From contig NZ_FQUX01000003.1 of the NCBI RefSeq assembly GCF_900129275.1, positions 1 through 64,000 on the forward strand: a stretch of 64,000 bases of DNA, given 5' to 3'. Position numbers and translations under genes: made by a program. Under the pieces are notes generated by a model, which worked only from the letters and a program-made list of their open reading frames with translations, was not told the origin of the DNA and ran no database searches. This document shows, piece after piece, positions 25,698 to 35,591 of this stretch; position 1 is the stretch's first letter; each line of letters opens with the position of its first letter. This DNA is from Arenibacter palladensis. Its GTDB lineage: Bacteria; Bacteroidota; Bacteroidia; Flavobacteriales; Flavobacteriaceae.

Positions 25698-25902
25698 GTA
25701 CCTAACCATATCGGAAAAATATTCCCATTTTCATAAAGTCCATTCCCCTTGCATCATTGGGTTGCCAATCTATAATGTAAGAATTTACTTATAATAAAAA
25801 AGGGATTTAGTCGTTCTAGAGAAGTGAACTCTATAATCATCGCAAAAATGGGGAGTTCGAGTGCCAATTGTGCACCTCTTTTGCGTTAATTTATTAAAAC
25901 CA

Positions 25903-27600
25903 ATGGCTGAATTCTCCTCTAGACGAGTAAAACTGGTATTCTGTTTATCAATTTTAACAACCCTGATATCCACAGTTTGGTTTTTTATTGCCAGGAGCTT
26001 GGATCTAATGGAATTGAGCACATATATTGGGGCTACAGTACCCTTTTTTATTATGTCAGCGCTTGTTTCAAAAAAAGGCAACCTCACCCTTTCACGCTTT
26101 ATCTATATGATTGCCTTTAATTTAAGTGTAGCTATCACGGCTTCATTTATTGGAAAAGCAGGTAGTGTTGAGTTTATTTTGATGTTTGCCTTGGCGCTAC
26201 CCTTTGTAACGTTTTCCTTTAGACGGGAAAGGAACTTTATAGTCTTATTTTCCGGACTTTCCATGCTACTTTGGTTTCTCTTGTATTACACAGATTTTAA
26301 TCTGTTCACCAATATCCATATGGATGCTGAACTGGCTGGCAAATATGTTTATCCTGTCTCCATTGGCACCACTATTTTGTTGGTAACCTATCAGTTAATT
26401 TATTTCTCCTATATCAATGCCCAGTATTATTCCAGCATCCACAACCAGCGTGAAGAAGCCATAGAGGAATCCAATGCCAAATCCAGATTTTTGAGTATGA
26501 TGAGCCATGAGATCCGGACACCGTTGAATGCCATTACAGGTCTCTCGCACATATTGGGGGATTCCAATCCAAGACAAGATCAAGTGCAGAATATAGAAGC
26601 GCTGAACTACTCAGGGAAGATTTTGCTGAACCTGCTCAACAATGTTTTGGATTTTAGTAAGATGGAATCCACTACAATTACTTTGGATCCGATTCCTACC
26701 AATATCATGTTGGCAGTAAAACAAATTAAAAAGATACATGAGCCCAGTTGTTTGCGTAAAGGCATTACCCTAGAATTGGAAATCGATGATGACCTTCCTG
26801 TCGTTCAATTGGATATAGTACGTTTTAACCAGGTAATAAACAACCTAGTTTCCAACGCCATCAAGTTTACCGATGAAGGAAGTGTAACCTTGAAGATCAC
26901 AAAATTGAACGAAACTGCAGATACTGTCCTTTTACATACGGAAATAAAGGATACCGGTATTGGCATTGCCCAGGATCAGCATGAAAAAGTATGGCAGGCG
27001 TTTACCCAAGCTTCTACCAGTACAAATCGCTTGTATGGTGGAACCGGCCTAGGGCTGCCCATTGTAAAAAGTATCGTGGAAGCCATGGGTTCCCAAGTAA
27101 AAATTGATAGTGAGCCGGGTGTTGGCACTAGTTTTAATTTTGATTTGGAGTTAAAATTGGCCTCCAACGAGGAACTGGAACAAGCCACCCAGAAAAAAGT
27201 ACATGATCTTAAGGGAAAAAGAATTTTGTTGGTTGAAGACAATCAGATCAATGTCATGGTAGGGAGGCAAATATTGGAGAAGGCCAACCTTGTAGTGGAA
27301 GTAGCTTATGACGGACAAGAGGCTGTAAACAAGGTTCGGGAAAATGATTATGATGCCGTACTAATGGATATTCAGATGCCGATAATGGACGGATATACGG
27401 CTTCCAAGGAAATTAGAAAATTCAATACAGTTACTCCCATTATGGCCCTATCCGCCTCAGTGTTTATGGAGGTAAAGAGCAAAATTATCGAAAGTGGAAT
27501 GAACGGTTTCATTTTTAAACCTTTTGAGCCGGAAGCCCTCCTGGACAAAATTGAAGATGCCATGCAAACCAAAATTCCTGCTGATATTGTTGCCAATTAA
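25903..27600 (+). CDS. Hybrid sensor histidine kinase with response-regulator domain
   Basis: The 565-residue inner-membrane protein has an N-terminal region of six hydrophobic segments (about 10-175) with no recognised sensor fold, then a coiled linker, a HisKA domain with phospho-acceptor His202 in MSHEIRTPLNAITGL, a HATPase_c domain (NNLVSNAIKFTDEGSV, IKDTGIGIAQDQ, GGTGLGLPIVKSIVEAMGSQ) and a C-terminal REC domain (RILLVEDNQINVMVGR, phospho-Asp in AVLMDIQMPIMDG, Lys in GFIFKPF). There is no DNA-binding output, so it probably passes phosphate to a partner or works through an Hpt protein. ATG 25903 is chosen over the GTG at 25861 because the signal-less membrane start fits there. No cognate regulator gene is adjacent. 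Confidence 0.92.
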   Translation: MAEFSSRRVKLVFCLSILTTLISTVWFFIARSLDLMELSTYIGATVPFFIMSALVSKKGNLTLSRFIYMIAFNLSVAITASFIGKAGSVEFILMFALALPFVTFSFRRERNFIVLFSGLSMLLWFLLYYTDFNLFTNIHMDAELAGKYVYPVSIGTTILLVTYQLIYFSYINAQYYSSIHNQREEAIEESNAKSRFLSMMSHEIRTPLNAITGLSHILGDSNPRQDQVQNIEALNYSGKILLNLLNNVLDFSKMESTTITLDPIPTNIMLAVKQIKKIHEPSCLRKGITLELEIDDDLPVVQLDIVRFNQVINNLVSNAIKFTDEGSVTLKITKLNETADTVLLHTEIKDTGIGIAQDQHEKVWQAFTQASTSTNRLYGGTGLGLPIVKSIVEAMGSQVKIDSEPGVGTSFNFDLELKLASNEELEQATQKKVHDLKGKRILLVEDNQINVMVGRQILEKANLVVEVAYDGQEAVNKVRENDYDAVLMDIQMPIMDGYTASKEIRKFNTVTPIMALSASVFMEVKSKIIESGMNGFIFKPFEPEALLDKIEDAMQTKIPADIVAN

Positions 27601-28015
27601 GAAGACTGGTTTCGCATCAACGCAGTTATAGTGGTAATCCTAAAAATAGGCCAATTTTCACAAAACTAATCCGCAATTAAAAAGGTAAAGTTTACTGTAT
27701 CTTAATGCTCCGATCATGAAAATAGCTTAAAGCAATTCTTAATATTAAGAATTCACTACCTATCTGTACCAGTGAATCTAATATGACTTCTTTAATTTGA
27801 ATCAATTTTTTTAATGGGATTGTAAAAGATGATCCAAAAAAATAACAATTAGGTAATATTGAACGGTTTAATTTCCAACTGAAGTAATTAGTCTTATTTT
27901 TACAATTATACCCGATTGAAAAAATAGCTATTTAAATGTTATGGATAACTATATAACTTTCAGGTTTTAAACATCTATGGTTTAATTCTACTAAATACAC
28001 AAAATAAATATCTCA
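27601..28015. other. AT-rich spacer (415 bp)
   Basis: No gene or clear repeat was seen. It is very AT-rich, particularly 27780-28015, and presumably carries the promoter of the glycosidase gene at 28016. I could not single out a convincing TAnnTTTG box with a spaced -33 element. Confidence 0.4.
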
Positions 28016-30652
28016 ATGGCACATTTTACCCCGAAAATTGCTGAGGAAGACAGACTTGCTGTTCCCGACACTTACAAACACTGGAAAAAATGGGGTCCGT
28101 ATTTGGCTGAAAGACAATGGGGTACGGTTCGGGAAGATTATAGCGAACATGGACATGCTTGGGATTTTGTAAATCATGACAAAGCTCGTAGCAATGCGTA
28201 TAGATGGGGGGAAGAAGGTATAGGTGGCTTTTGCGACTCCAGGGAGATATTATGTTTGGCTCCTGCTTTTTGGAACGGCAAGGATGAAATTTTAAAGGAA
28301 CGTTTGTTCGGCCTTACCAATAATCAAGGTAACCATGGAGAAGATGTTAAGGAGCTCTATTTTCATCAGGTGTCCACACCAACCCACTCCTACTGTAAAT
28401 ACCTGTATAAGTATCCACAAAAGAAATTTCCATACCTAGAACTTGTCAACAACAACATTCGTAGCCGGGAAGATATGGAATATGAGTTGTTGGACTCCAA
28501 ATCTTTTAATAACAATGCCTATTTCGATTGTTATATAGAATATGCCAAAGCGGATGTGGAGGATATTCTTATGAAAATCACGGTGGTTAACAGAGGCCGC
28601 AGAAAGGCCAATATACATGTGCTCCCACACCTATGGTTCAGAAACTTTTGGAAGCACAATAAGCGGTTTAGCCGTCCTAGCATCAAATCCATTTCAGATA
28701 ACTGTATACAATCCAGAAGTATTAGAAACGGCAGATATTATTTTTACCATGAAAATGGTGAGCAATTGTTTTGTGAAAATGAGACCAACAATAAACGTAT
28801 CTACAATGGAGCCAATGAGGTGGACTATGTTAAGGATGGTATCAACGACCATGTGGTAAATGGAAAGTCTACCGTAAATCCGGAGAAAAATGGGTCCAAG
28901 TCGGCCGTATGGTATAAGTTTAAACTAAAGGCAGGGGAAGAAAAGAGCATTAGGATACGGCTTAGCAAGAAAAAATTGGAGAATCCCTGGTCGGATTTTG
29001 ATACTGTATTTGATCAAAGAATAAAAGAATGTGAGGAATTTTATGGCAGTATCCTAAAGACCGACTTGCCAAAGGCCCACCAATCCATTGCCAAGAGTGC
29101 TTTCTCCGGTTTGTTATGGACCAAGCAATTTTATTACTATGATGTTTTTAAATGGCTTTTTGGAGGACCAGGGGAACCAAAACCTTTCCGTGCGGCCGCT
29201 AGAAATTTTACTTGGCAGCACCTTACCAATAGGCATGTAATATCTATGCCCGATAAATGGGAGTATCCTTGGTATGCGGCCTGGGACCTGGCCTTTCACA
29301 TGGTTTCCTTTGTAGAAATAGACCCCTATTTTGCCAAGGAACAACTGCTGTTGGTACTCAGGGAAAATTATATGCACCCCAACGGACAAATACCGGCCTA
29401 CGAATGGAATTTTAGTGACGTTAACCCTCCTGTACATTCTTGGGCGGTGTGGAATGTCTATGAGAAGGATAAATTACGCACTGGCAAGGGCGATACCAAA
29501 TTTTTGGAGCATGCATTCCAAAAATTACTCATCAATTTTACCTGGTGGGTAAACCAAAAAGATAAACACGGTACGGATCTATTTGAAGGTGGATTTTTGG
29601 GTCTGGACAACATTGGGGTGTTCGATCGCAATCACATGCCCGAGGGCGTTAGCAGAATGCAGCAGGCCGATGCCACCAGTTGGATGGCCATGTTTACGGT
29701 AAATATGCTGCGTATGTCTTTGGAGCTGGCCAAGACCAACAAAGTGTACGAGGAGTCTGCGGCCAAATTCTTTAGGCATTTCCTGAATATTGCCTGGGCC
29801 ATGCACCATATAGGGAAAAAAGATATCTCGCTATGGGATGACGAGGACGATTTTTATTACGACGTAGTTGAACTTTCCAACGGGGCAACAAGTAGATTGA
29901 AAGTACGTTCCTTGGTAGGTATAATTCCCTTATTTGCGGTTGAGATCATTCACAAGGACCTCTTTGAACAATTGAAGGAGTTTAAAATAAGGGCCGCCGA
30001 AATTGTCAGGACCAGACCGGATCTGGCTTCCCTGATCTCCAATATAGAGGAGGCCAACAGGGATGGCAACTATCTTTTTTCGATTATGAGGGGCTATAGA
30101 TTGGAAAAACTCCTTATACGGCTATTGGATGAGGATGAGTTTCTATCCGATTATGGGATTCGCTCCCTTTCAAAATACCACAAGGATCATCCTTTTGTAT
30201 TTCAACACAACGGACACTATAGCATTCACTACGAACCGGGTGAAAGTAGGTCCAATATGTTCGGGGGCAACTCCAACTGGAGGGGGCCCATCTGGATGCC
30301 GTTGAATTATATGATCATTCAGTCGTTGCGAAAATATTATTCCTTTTATGGACCTACCTATCAATATGAATTCCCTACCGGATCTGGAAAGAAACTAAAC
30401 TTAAATGAAATTGCCAACGAGCTTACCAAAAGGTTGGTAAGGTTGTTCGAACCTAATTCAGAAGGTAAATTCCAGTACCATGCGGATGACAGGAATAAAC
30501 TTTTCTCCAAAGACGAACATTTCAAAAACCATCATCTCTTTTACGAATTTTTTGATGGTGACAATGGTAAAGGTCTTGGGGCATCACATCAAACGGGTTG
30601 GACGGCGTTGATCGCCAATCTCATTATGGAAATGAAAGAATCGGAGTCCTAA
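28016..30652 (+). CDS. GH63/MGH1-like glycosidase, cytoplasmic
   Basis: The 878-residue protein lacks a signal peptide. Residues about 30-330 form a beta-rich N-terminal domain (RQWGTVREDYSEHGHAWDFVNHD, CLAPAFWNGKDEILKERLFGLTNNQGNHGEDVKELY, NIHVLPHLWFRNFW). Residues about 350-870 carry an (alpha/alpha)6-barrel of the MGH1/GH63 type: WYAAWDLAFHMVSFVEIDP, GQIPAYEWNFSDVNPPVHSWAVW, LGLDNIGVFDRNH, QADATSWMAMFTVNMLRM, MFGGNSNWRGPIWMPLNYMI and GLGASHQTGWTALIANLI. GH63 and relatives hydrolyse alpha-glucosides or mannosylglycerate; this long cytoplasmic form is widespread, often near trehalose or glycogen genes, but none is adjacent. A hairpin at 30683-30707 follows the stop. Confidence 0.88.
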   Translation: MAHFTPKIAEEDRLAVPDTYKHWKKWGPYLAERQWGTVREDYSEHGHAWDFVNHDKARSNAYRWGEEGIGGFCDSREILCLAPAFWNGKDEILKERLFGLTNNQGNHGEDVKELYFHQVSTPTHSYCKYLYKYPQKKFPYLELVNNNIRSREDMEYELLDSKSFNNNAYFDCYIEYAKADVEDILMKITVVNRGRRKANIHVLPHLWFRNFWKHNKRFSRPSIKSISDNCIQSRSIRNGRYYFYHENGEQLFCENETNNKRIYNGANEVDYVKDGINDHVVNGKSTVNPEKNGSKSAVWYKFKLKAGEEKSIRIRLSKKKLENPWSDFDTVFDQRIKECEEFYGSILKTDLPKAHQSIAKSAFSGLLWTKQFYYYDVFKWLFGGPGEPKPFRAAARNFTWQHLTNRHVISMPDKWEYPWYAAWDLAFHMVSFVEIDPYFAKEQLLLVLRENYMHPNGQIPAYEWNFSDVNPPVHSWAVWNVYEKDKLRTGKGDTKFLEHAFQKLLINFTWWVNQKDKHGTDLFEGGFLGLDNIGVFDRNHMPEGVSRMQQADATSWMAMFTVNMLRMSLELAKTNKVYEESAAKFFRHFLNIAWAMHHIGKKDISLWDDEDDFYYDVVELSNGATSRLKVRSLVGIIPLFAVEIIHKDLFEQLKEFKIRAAEIVRTRPDLASLISNIEEANRDGNYLFSIMRGYRLEKLLIRLLDEDEFLSDYGIRSLSKYHKDHPFVFQHNGHYSIHYEPGESRSNMFGGNSNWRGPIWMPLNYMIIQSLRKYYSFYGPTYQYEFPTGSGKKLNLNEIANELTKRLVRLFEPNSEGKFQYHADDRNKLFSKDEHFKNHHLFYEFFDGDNGKGLGASHQTGWTALIANLIMEMKESES

Positions 30653-30682
30653 AACGGACATTTTCTAAAAACTTATAAAAAT

Positions 30683-30707
30683 CTAGACCTCACATTGTGG
30701 GGTCTAG
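30683..30707 (+). terminator. Terminator-like hairpin after the GH63-like gene
   Basis: CTAGACCTCAC and GTGGGGTCTAG form an 11-bp stem (one T-G wobble) with a 3-nt ATT loop, 31 nt after the stop codon at 30652. The tail on the plus strand is only TGCATTT, while the minus side has ATTTTTATA, so its strength as a plus-strand terminator is uncertain. Confidence 0.5.
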
Positions 30708-30842
30708 TGCATTTAGGGACTAAAATTCCACCTAATTTATTATCTTTCTACAGTGCAAGGAATCATTACCTGTTTCCTTTATATCATAATGTGCGTACAA
30801 CCTTTTGTATTGCTCAAATTAGAAAATAAACCAACCAAAAAA

Positions 30843-32135
30843 ATGAAAACAAAAATTTTTGTCTCTTTTACTTGCTACCTATTTTTTATCCTTAACCTAA
30901 GTGCACAGCCACGACAAGAACTGGTGGAAGTCATGGTAAGTCCCAACCATGCCGATTGGACCTACGCTCTTGGTGAACAGGCCGAATTTTCAATTTCGGT
31001 TTTTAGAAACAATGTACCCTTGGACGGCATCGAGATTCAATATGCCATTCAACCTGACCCTGGCTATCGAACCTTAAAAATTTGGGATGAGGGTACACGG
31101 ACGCTTAAAAACAATTCCACAAAAATAAAAGCCAAAAAATTTACCGAACCAGGATTTTTGCGTTGCACCGCGACCGTAAAAGTGGATGGGAAGGAATATT
31201 CTTCCTATACCACGGTAGGTTTTGCACCAGACAAAATACAGCCCACCACCACCTTACCGGAGGATTTTGAAGCGTTTTGGAATAAAGGCAAGGAAGAATT
31301 GGATAAAGTGCCCATGAACGCCGTACTCACTTTGATGCCCGAACGCTGTACGGACAAGGTAGATGTATACCATGTGCAATTGGACAATATAAAAGGGAAA
31401 ATCTATGGTATTCTTACCAAACCCAAAAAAGCTGGGAAATACCCTGCCATCCTTCACGTGCCTGGAGCAGGTATACGCCCCTATTATGGGGAAATTGACG
31501 AAGCGGCAGAAGGGTTTATCTCTTTTACCATTGGTATTCACGGCATTCCCGTAAACCTGGACCAAAGTGTTTATGATGCTCTTGGCAAAGGGGCATTAGG
31601 CGGTTACCAAACTTTTAATCTCGATGATAGGGATAGTGCCTATTACCGCCGTGTATATCTCGGCTGTGTTAGGGCCGTAGATTTTATAGAAAGTGTGGAT
31701 GGATTCAACGGTGAGGATATAGCGGTTACCGGTGGCAGCCAGGGCGGTGCGCTTTCCATTGTGACCGCAGGTTTGGATGATAGAATTGATTATTTGGCAG
31801 CCTTTTACCCTGCCTTATCCGATATGACCGGATTTTTACATGGTCGTGCCGGAGGTTGGCCGCAGATTTTTATGGACGATTTCACCAACAAACCGGAAAA
31901 GATTGAAGTTTCCAAGTATTACGATGTTGTTAATTTTGCGCGTTTCGTAAAAGTACCAGGCTGGTACAGTTGGGGCTATAATGACAATGTATGTCCCCCA
32001 GCCTCTACCTATTCGGCCTATAATGTACTCACAGCTCCCAAGGAGTTACATCTTTTTCAAAAAACGCAGCATTGGACCTATCCTGAACAGCAGGAATTGA
32101 GGAAAGAATGGCTATTTACGAAACTCAAGAAATAA
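30843..32135 (+). CDS. Secreted acetylxylan esterase (AXE1/CE7-like)
   Basis: The 430-residue protein has a signal peptide ending LSAQ, an N-terminal beta-sandwich of about 110 residues (HADWTYALGEQAEFSISVF) and an AXE1 alpha/beta-hydrolase domain: LPEDFEAFWNKGKEEL, YPAILHVPGAGIRPY, nucleophile Ser299 in TGGSQGGALS, SWGYNDNVCPP with the acid, and QHWTYPEQQ with the histidine. CE7 enzymes deacetylate xylo-oligosaccharides and cephalosporin C. The extra N-terminal domain is common in Bacteroidota. A frame open from 30753 adds hydrophobic residues but the signal starts at ATG 30843. Downstream by 62 nt is a Gfo/Idh/MocA gene, perhaps in the same unit. Confidence 0.9.
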   Translation: MKTKIFVSFTCYLFFILNLSAQPRQELVEVMVSPNHADWTYALGEQAEFSISVFRNNVPLDGIEIQYAIQPDPGYRTLKIWDEGTRTLKNNSTKIKAKKFTEPGFLRCTATVKVDGKEYSSYTTVGFAPDKIQPTTTLPEDFEAFWNKGKEELDKVPMNAVLTLMPERCTDKVDVYHVQLDNIKGKIYGILTKPKKAGKYPAILHVPGAGIRPYYGEIDEAAEGFISFTIGIHGIPVNLDQSVYDALGKGALGGYQTFNLDDRDSAYYRRVYLGCVRAVDFIESVDGFNGEDIAVTGGSQGGALSIVTAGLDDRIDYLAAFYPALSDMTGFLHGRAGGWPQIFMDDFTNKPEKIEVSKYYDVVNFARFVKVPGWYSWGYNDNVCPPASTYSAYNVLTAPKELHLFQKTQHWTYPEQQELRKEWLFTKLKK

Positions 32136-32197
32136 GTGGAGCGTCAAGGACTTTGTAATGGCAATAGCTGTATTTAATTGAACCAAACCAAGCGTAC

Positions 32198-33487
32198 ATG
32201 AAACCAAAAGACCAACATCGTAGAGAATTTATTAAACAGAGTGGTTTGGGCCTATTGGGCCTAACCTTATTACCTTCGGCCTATGGCAAGATTGCTCCTA
32301 GCGATCGTCTAAGGGTTGCCCACATTGGCGTAGGTGGAATGGGCAACAGCCATATGAAATGGTTCAGCGCCCTACCGGAAGTGGATGTGGTAGCCCTATG
32401 CGATGTAGATGAACTACACTTGGCCAACAGTCTAAAAACAATGGAAACCCTTCAACCTGGGAAAAAGGTGAAAGGTTATGGGGATTTTAGAAATATTCTA
32501 GACCGTAAGGATATTGATGCCATTACTTGTGCCACTCCTGACCATTGGCATGCCCAGATAGCAACTCTGGCTTTCCAGGCAGGAAAAGATGTATACGGTG
32601 AAAAACCACTTTCCTATGATGTTAAAGAAGGGAAGATGATGCTCAAAAATTTAGAAAGGCACAACCGTATCTTTCAAATGGGCAACCAGATACATGCCAC
32701 CGATAACTTCCACCGGGTCGTTGAAATTATCAAGTCGGGCGCCATCGGCAAAGTGCATATCGTTCGCTTATGGAAAACCGGGGCACCTCCAAATTTGGGC
32801 AATCCCAAAAGTGTGGCAGTGCCCAAAGGCTTAAACTGGGATATGTGGCTGGGACCAGCGCCCTATGTAGATTATATTCCCGAAAAATGCCACTTTACAT
32901 ATAGATATTTCCTCGACTATTCAGGAGGTTATTTTGCCGATTTCTGGTGCCATATTGCTGATGTTGCCTTCTGGGCTTTGGAACCTAAGGGCCTAAAGAG
33001 TATCCTTGCCCGAGGGGAAAAAGCCGAGGGTATTGCGGATACCCCACAATGGCTGGAGGTCGACTATGAGTTCGACGGTTTAAAACTCTATTGGACCACT
33101 GAACCACCCAATGTCCCAGGTGCAGCAGACCGTGGAATAGGAGCCTATTTTGAAGGAGACAAGGGGAGTTTAATTTGTGATTACAATACCCGAGAAATTA
33201 CCATCAACGGGGAAACCATGACCGATATACCGGAAATACCACAAAGTATAATCCGTTCCCCAGGACACCAACAAAACTTTGTGGATGCGGTAAAAACCAG
33301 AACCCAACCCGAATCAAATCTTGCCTATGCCCGGAATATGACCTTGCCCATGCATTTGGGACTGATTTCCTATAGATTGGGAAGGAAACTTAATTGGGAT
33401 TCAGAAAAAGAGAAATTTATTGGGGATTCGGAGGCCAATGATCTTTTGTCCAGAAAAGCGAGGAAAGCCTGGCGATTGGTCACCTAA
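32198..33487 (+). CDS. TAT-exported Gfo/Idh/MocA oxidoreductase
   Basis: The 429-residue protein starts with a twin-arginine signal (HRREFIKQSGLGLLGLTLLPSAYG). The Rossmann domain has LRVAHIGVGGMGNSHMKWF and VDVVALCDVDE, then ITCATPDHWHAQIATLAFQAGKDVYGEKPLSYDV with the EKP lysine. The C-terminal substrate domain holds YSGGYFADFWCHIADVAFWAL. Such TAT-exported members of Bacteroidota carry NAD tightly bound and act on sugars or glycosides in the periplasm, for example GH109-like enzymes. Here GEKPLSYDVKEGK fits the Bacteroidota oxidoreductase branch. It follows the acetylxylan esterase gene by 62 nt. Confidence 0.9.
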   Translation: MKPKDQHRREFIKQSGLGLLGLTLLPSAYGKIAPSDRLRVAHIGVGGMGNSHMKWFSALPEVDVVALCDVDELHLANSLKTMETLQPGKKVKGYGDFRNILDRKDIDAITCATPDHWHAQIATLAFQAGKDVYGEKPLSYDVKEGKMMLKNLERHNRIFQMGNQIHATDNFHRVVEIIKSGAIGKVHIVRLWKTGAPPNLGNPKSVAVPKGLNWDMWLGPAPYVDYIPEKCHFTYRYFLDYSGGYFADFWCHIADVAFWALEPKGLKSILARGEKAEGIADTPQWLEVDYEFDGLKLYWTTEPPNVPGAADRGIGAYFEGDKGSLICDYNTREITINGETMTDIPEIPQSIIRSPGHQQNFVDAVKTRTQPESNLAYARNMTLPMHLGLISYRLGRKLNWDSEKEKFIGDSEANDLLSRKARKAWRLVT

Positions 33488-33610
33488 TCCCTATATTATA
33501 AAATGGTTAAAATGCCAATTAATAAGCACATTTAACCCTATTTAATTTCGATTTCTGTATTTTTAAAAACTAAATATCGATTGTTTTGAGCATTTAAAAA
33601 TTGTGCTAAA

Positions 33611-34012
33611 ATGAATAAAAGAATTGCCTTGAAAATTATGTTCCTATTGCTTGGAGCACTTCTCATATTTCATGTATTAATTTTCACGGAGCAAATACCC
33701 TATGATAAAGTCTGGGCAGGTAAATTAAATTCTGTTGAGGAAATGAAGGCCTTTGAAGCTTTTTCCATCCTGACCAATCTCTTCATGATTTTGATACTGT
33801 CCATTAAATACAAATTTTTGGAGAGCGGAAAAAGCAACAAGGCCATTGATATACTCATTTGGGTATTTGTGGTCTTTTTTGCCCTGAATACAGTAGGCAA
33901 TATGTTCGCCAAAAGTTTGATAGAATTAATTTTGGGAGGTATTTTGACCTTGGTTTCATCCATTCTTTGTTTTATAATTGTTAAAAAGGAAAAAATAATA
34001 AGACCCCAATAA
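33611..34012 (+). CDS. Small four-helix membrane protein
   Basis: The 133-residue product has hydrophobic segments at about residues 8-27, 48-66, 80-97 and 105-122 and a lysine-rich C-terminal tail. The first loop has FTEQIPYDKVWAGKLNSVEEMKAFE. I recall unnamed proteins of this pattern in flavobacteria, but no function. It stands alone between two short spacers; the spacer after it has a 7-bp-arm hairpin at 34099-34121. Confidence 0.75.
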   Translation: MNKRIALKIMFLLLGALLIFHVLIFTEQIPYDKVWAGKLNSVEEMKAFEAFSILTNLFMILILSIKYKFLESGKSNKAIDILIWVFVVFFALNTVGNMFAKSLIELILGGILTLVSSILCFIIVKKEKIIRPQ

Positions 34013-34098
34013 GCCAAAGTCCCTCCTCTCTTGTCCCGCATAGGTCAGTACAAAACAATAAGCTATCATATCAATCCAAACTACAAGGGGGATAATAT

Positions 34099-34121
34099 TC
34101 CCTGCCATAAAATTGCAGGGA
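34099..34121. other. Hairpin TCCCTGC/GCAGGGA in the spacer
   Basis: Seven-base perfect arms flank a 9-nt loop, 86 nt after the membrane protein stop and 56 nt before the SDR start. No T-run follows, so it is not a clear terminator. It could be part of the SDR leader or the 3' end of the previous transcript. Confidence 0.4.
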
Positions 34122-34176
34122 GATTGGTCCATTTATTTAATAATCCCGAATTTTACAAAAACAAAAATCTATTATA

Positions 34177-34938
34177 ATGCCCGAAAACAAAATTGCAGTA
34201 GTAACAGGAGGTAGTCGTGGCCTAGGTAAGGATATGGCCATTAATATCGCAAAAAAAGGAATCGATGTCATTATTACCTACCACTCCAACAAATCGGCAG
34301 CAGATAAGGTTGTGGCGGAGATAAGGAATATGGGGCGGATGTCCAATGCGCTACAATTGGACACCGCTAAGATTAATTCCTTTGATGAATTCTTTAGTCA
34401 GCTTTCCGCTTATCTGAAAACCGAGACAGCCCAGGAAAAATTCGATTTTTTGATAAACAACGCCGGTACTGGAATTTACCAACCTTTTGTTGAAACCACG
34501 GAAGAACAGTTTGATGAAATGGTCAATGTTCATTTCAAGGGAGTCTATTTTCTAACCCAAAAGGCCCTGCCCTATTTAAATGACGGTAGTAGGATTATTA
34601 ACATTTCTTCCGGTCTAACCAGATTTACTTTTCCAAATTCATCGGCCTATGCCCCAACTAAAGCTGCCGTAGAAGTATTTACCAGATACTTGGCCAAAGA
34701 ATTGGCGCATAGAAAAATTACGGCGAATGTGGTGGCCCCAGGTGCCGTAGCAACTGATTTTGGTGGCGGAGAAAACAAAACTAACGAACAAAAAAGAAAG
34801 GCGGTTACGGCTGCCACTGCCTTGGGAAGAGTGGGAGAACCCGACGATATTGGTGGTGTGGTGGCATTTTTGTGTACCGAAGATGCACGCTGGATTAATG
34901 GTCAACGTATAGAAGCTTCGGGAGGCATATTATTATAA
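34177..34938 (+). CDS. Short-chain dehydrogenase/reductase (FabG-like)
   Basis: The 253-residue classical SDR shows the cofactor motif TGGSRGLG (residues 10-17), NNAG, a catalytic serine in INISSG and the YAPTK tyrosine/lysine pair. VAPGAVATDF and the C-terminal INGQRIEASGGILL complete the family pattern. Thr-Gly-Gly-Ser-Arg indicates NADP(H) preference. The substrate is unknown; such enzymes are often detoxifying or used in secondary pathways. It ends in front of a strong bidirectional hairpin (34960-34979). Confidence 0.92.
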   Translation: MPENKIAVVTGGSRGLGKDMAINIAKKGIDVIITYHSNKSAADKVVAEIRNMGRMSNALQLDTAKINSFDEFFSQLSAYLKTETAQEKFDFLINNAGTGIYQPFVETTEEQFDEMVNVHFKGVYFLTQKALPYLNDGSRIINISSGLTRFTFPNSSAYAPTKAAVEVFTRYLAKELAHRKITANVVAPGAVATDFGGGENKTNEQKRKAVTAATALGRVGEPDDIGGVVAFLCTEDARWINGQRIEASGGILL

Positions 34939-34959
34939 GACCATTTCAAATTACAAAAA

Positions 34960-34979
34960 AGAGGGCCTAATGGCCCTCT
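34960..34979. terminator. Bidirectional rho-independent-like terminator
   Basis: AGAGGGCC and GGCCCTCT form a perfect 8-bp stem around a TAAT loop, between the convergent SDR and DUF4494 genes. An A-run precedes it (useful for the minus transcript, which gains a T-run) and TATATATT follows on the plus strand. Confidence 0.8.
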
Positions 34980-35006
34980 ATATATTATGGATTGCAAAAA
35001 GATGGT

Positions 35007-35591
35007 CTACTCCTCTTCCCCATCTACAGCACCAACTGTAAGGGCTTCTTCGTTTTCAAAAGTATCCAAAGCTTCCAAATCTTCATTAAGTGCGTTGGAC
35101 TCCGAAGTTGAAGTCTTTAGGGCATTGAACTTTTCCAATTGTTCCAAATCCCCTTCATCTCCTGAAAAATAGGGAAACACATCCATAATAGGCGATTCTG
35201 AAATAACGGGAATGGTGTAATCTCCCATAGTACCTTTCATGGCCTGTATGGTATTGTCATAGGCTTCCTTTACATCATTGGCCTGTACCAGCAAATAAGT
35301 GTTGGTTTTTCTTTCCTTACCACTATTCTCGTCAAAGGCTATTAAGGACACCTTGGATTTAAACCAACGATCTGAATTCTCAAAAGGATGCACCTCAGAA
35401 AAATTCGCAACTTTTATATTGGTAATCAAGAATTCTTCACTGGTATAAGCGGCCATCTCCTCGTTTATTCTGCTCTCCGCTTCGGTATACGATATCGCAT
35501 CCAATAAATAGGTTTCCGTTGTTACTTTCTGTTCTCCAGTTTCATGGATTTTTCTATATTTTACCTTGCACTCGTACCAAGTCTGACTCAT
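35007..35591 (-). CDS. DUF4494-family protein
   Basis: The 194-residue soluble protein contains the DUF4494 domain in residues 1-125: WYECKVKYRKIHETGEQKVTTETYLLDAISYTEAESRINEEM, then WFKSKVSLIAFDENSGKERKTNTYLLVQANDVKEAYDNTIQAMKGTMGDYTIPVISESPIMDVFPY. The rest is an acidic, Glu-rich tail. The domain is restricted to Bacteroidota and has no known function; it resembles a duplicated half-domain. It is a single gene with its own 270-bp upstream space. The acidic tail could serve as a flexible contact surface. Confidence 0.9.
   Translation of the reverse strand: MSQTWYECKVKYRKIHETGEQKVTTETYLLDAISYTEAESRINEEMAAYTSEEFLITNIKVANFSEVHPFENSDRWFKSKVSLIAFDENSGKERKTNTYLLVQANDVKEAYDNTIQAMKGTMGDYTIPVISESPIMDVFPYFSGDEGDLEQLEKFNALKTSTSESNALNEDLEALDTFENEEALTVGAVDGEEE

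Noticed and set aside
25817-25880. tRNA-like shape: a 5-bp stem with 7-nt loop (AAGTGAA, anticodon-like GTG) followed by GGGGAGTTCGAGTGCC
   Set aside because: Position 33 is A rather than T, the T-stem does not pair, and no acceptor or D arm can be found. At most a tRNA relic; more likely chance in the leader of the kinase gene.
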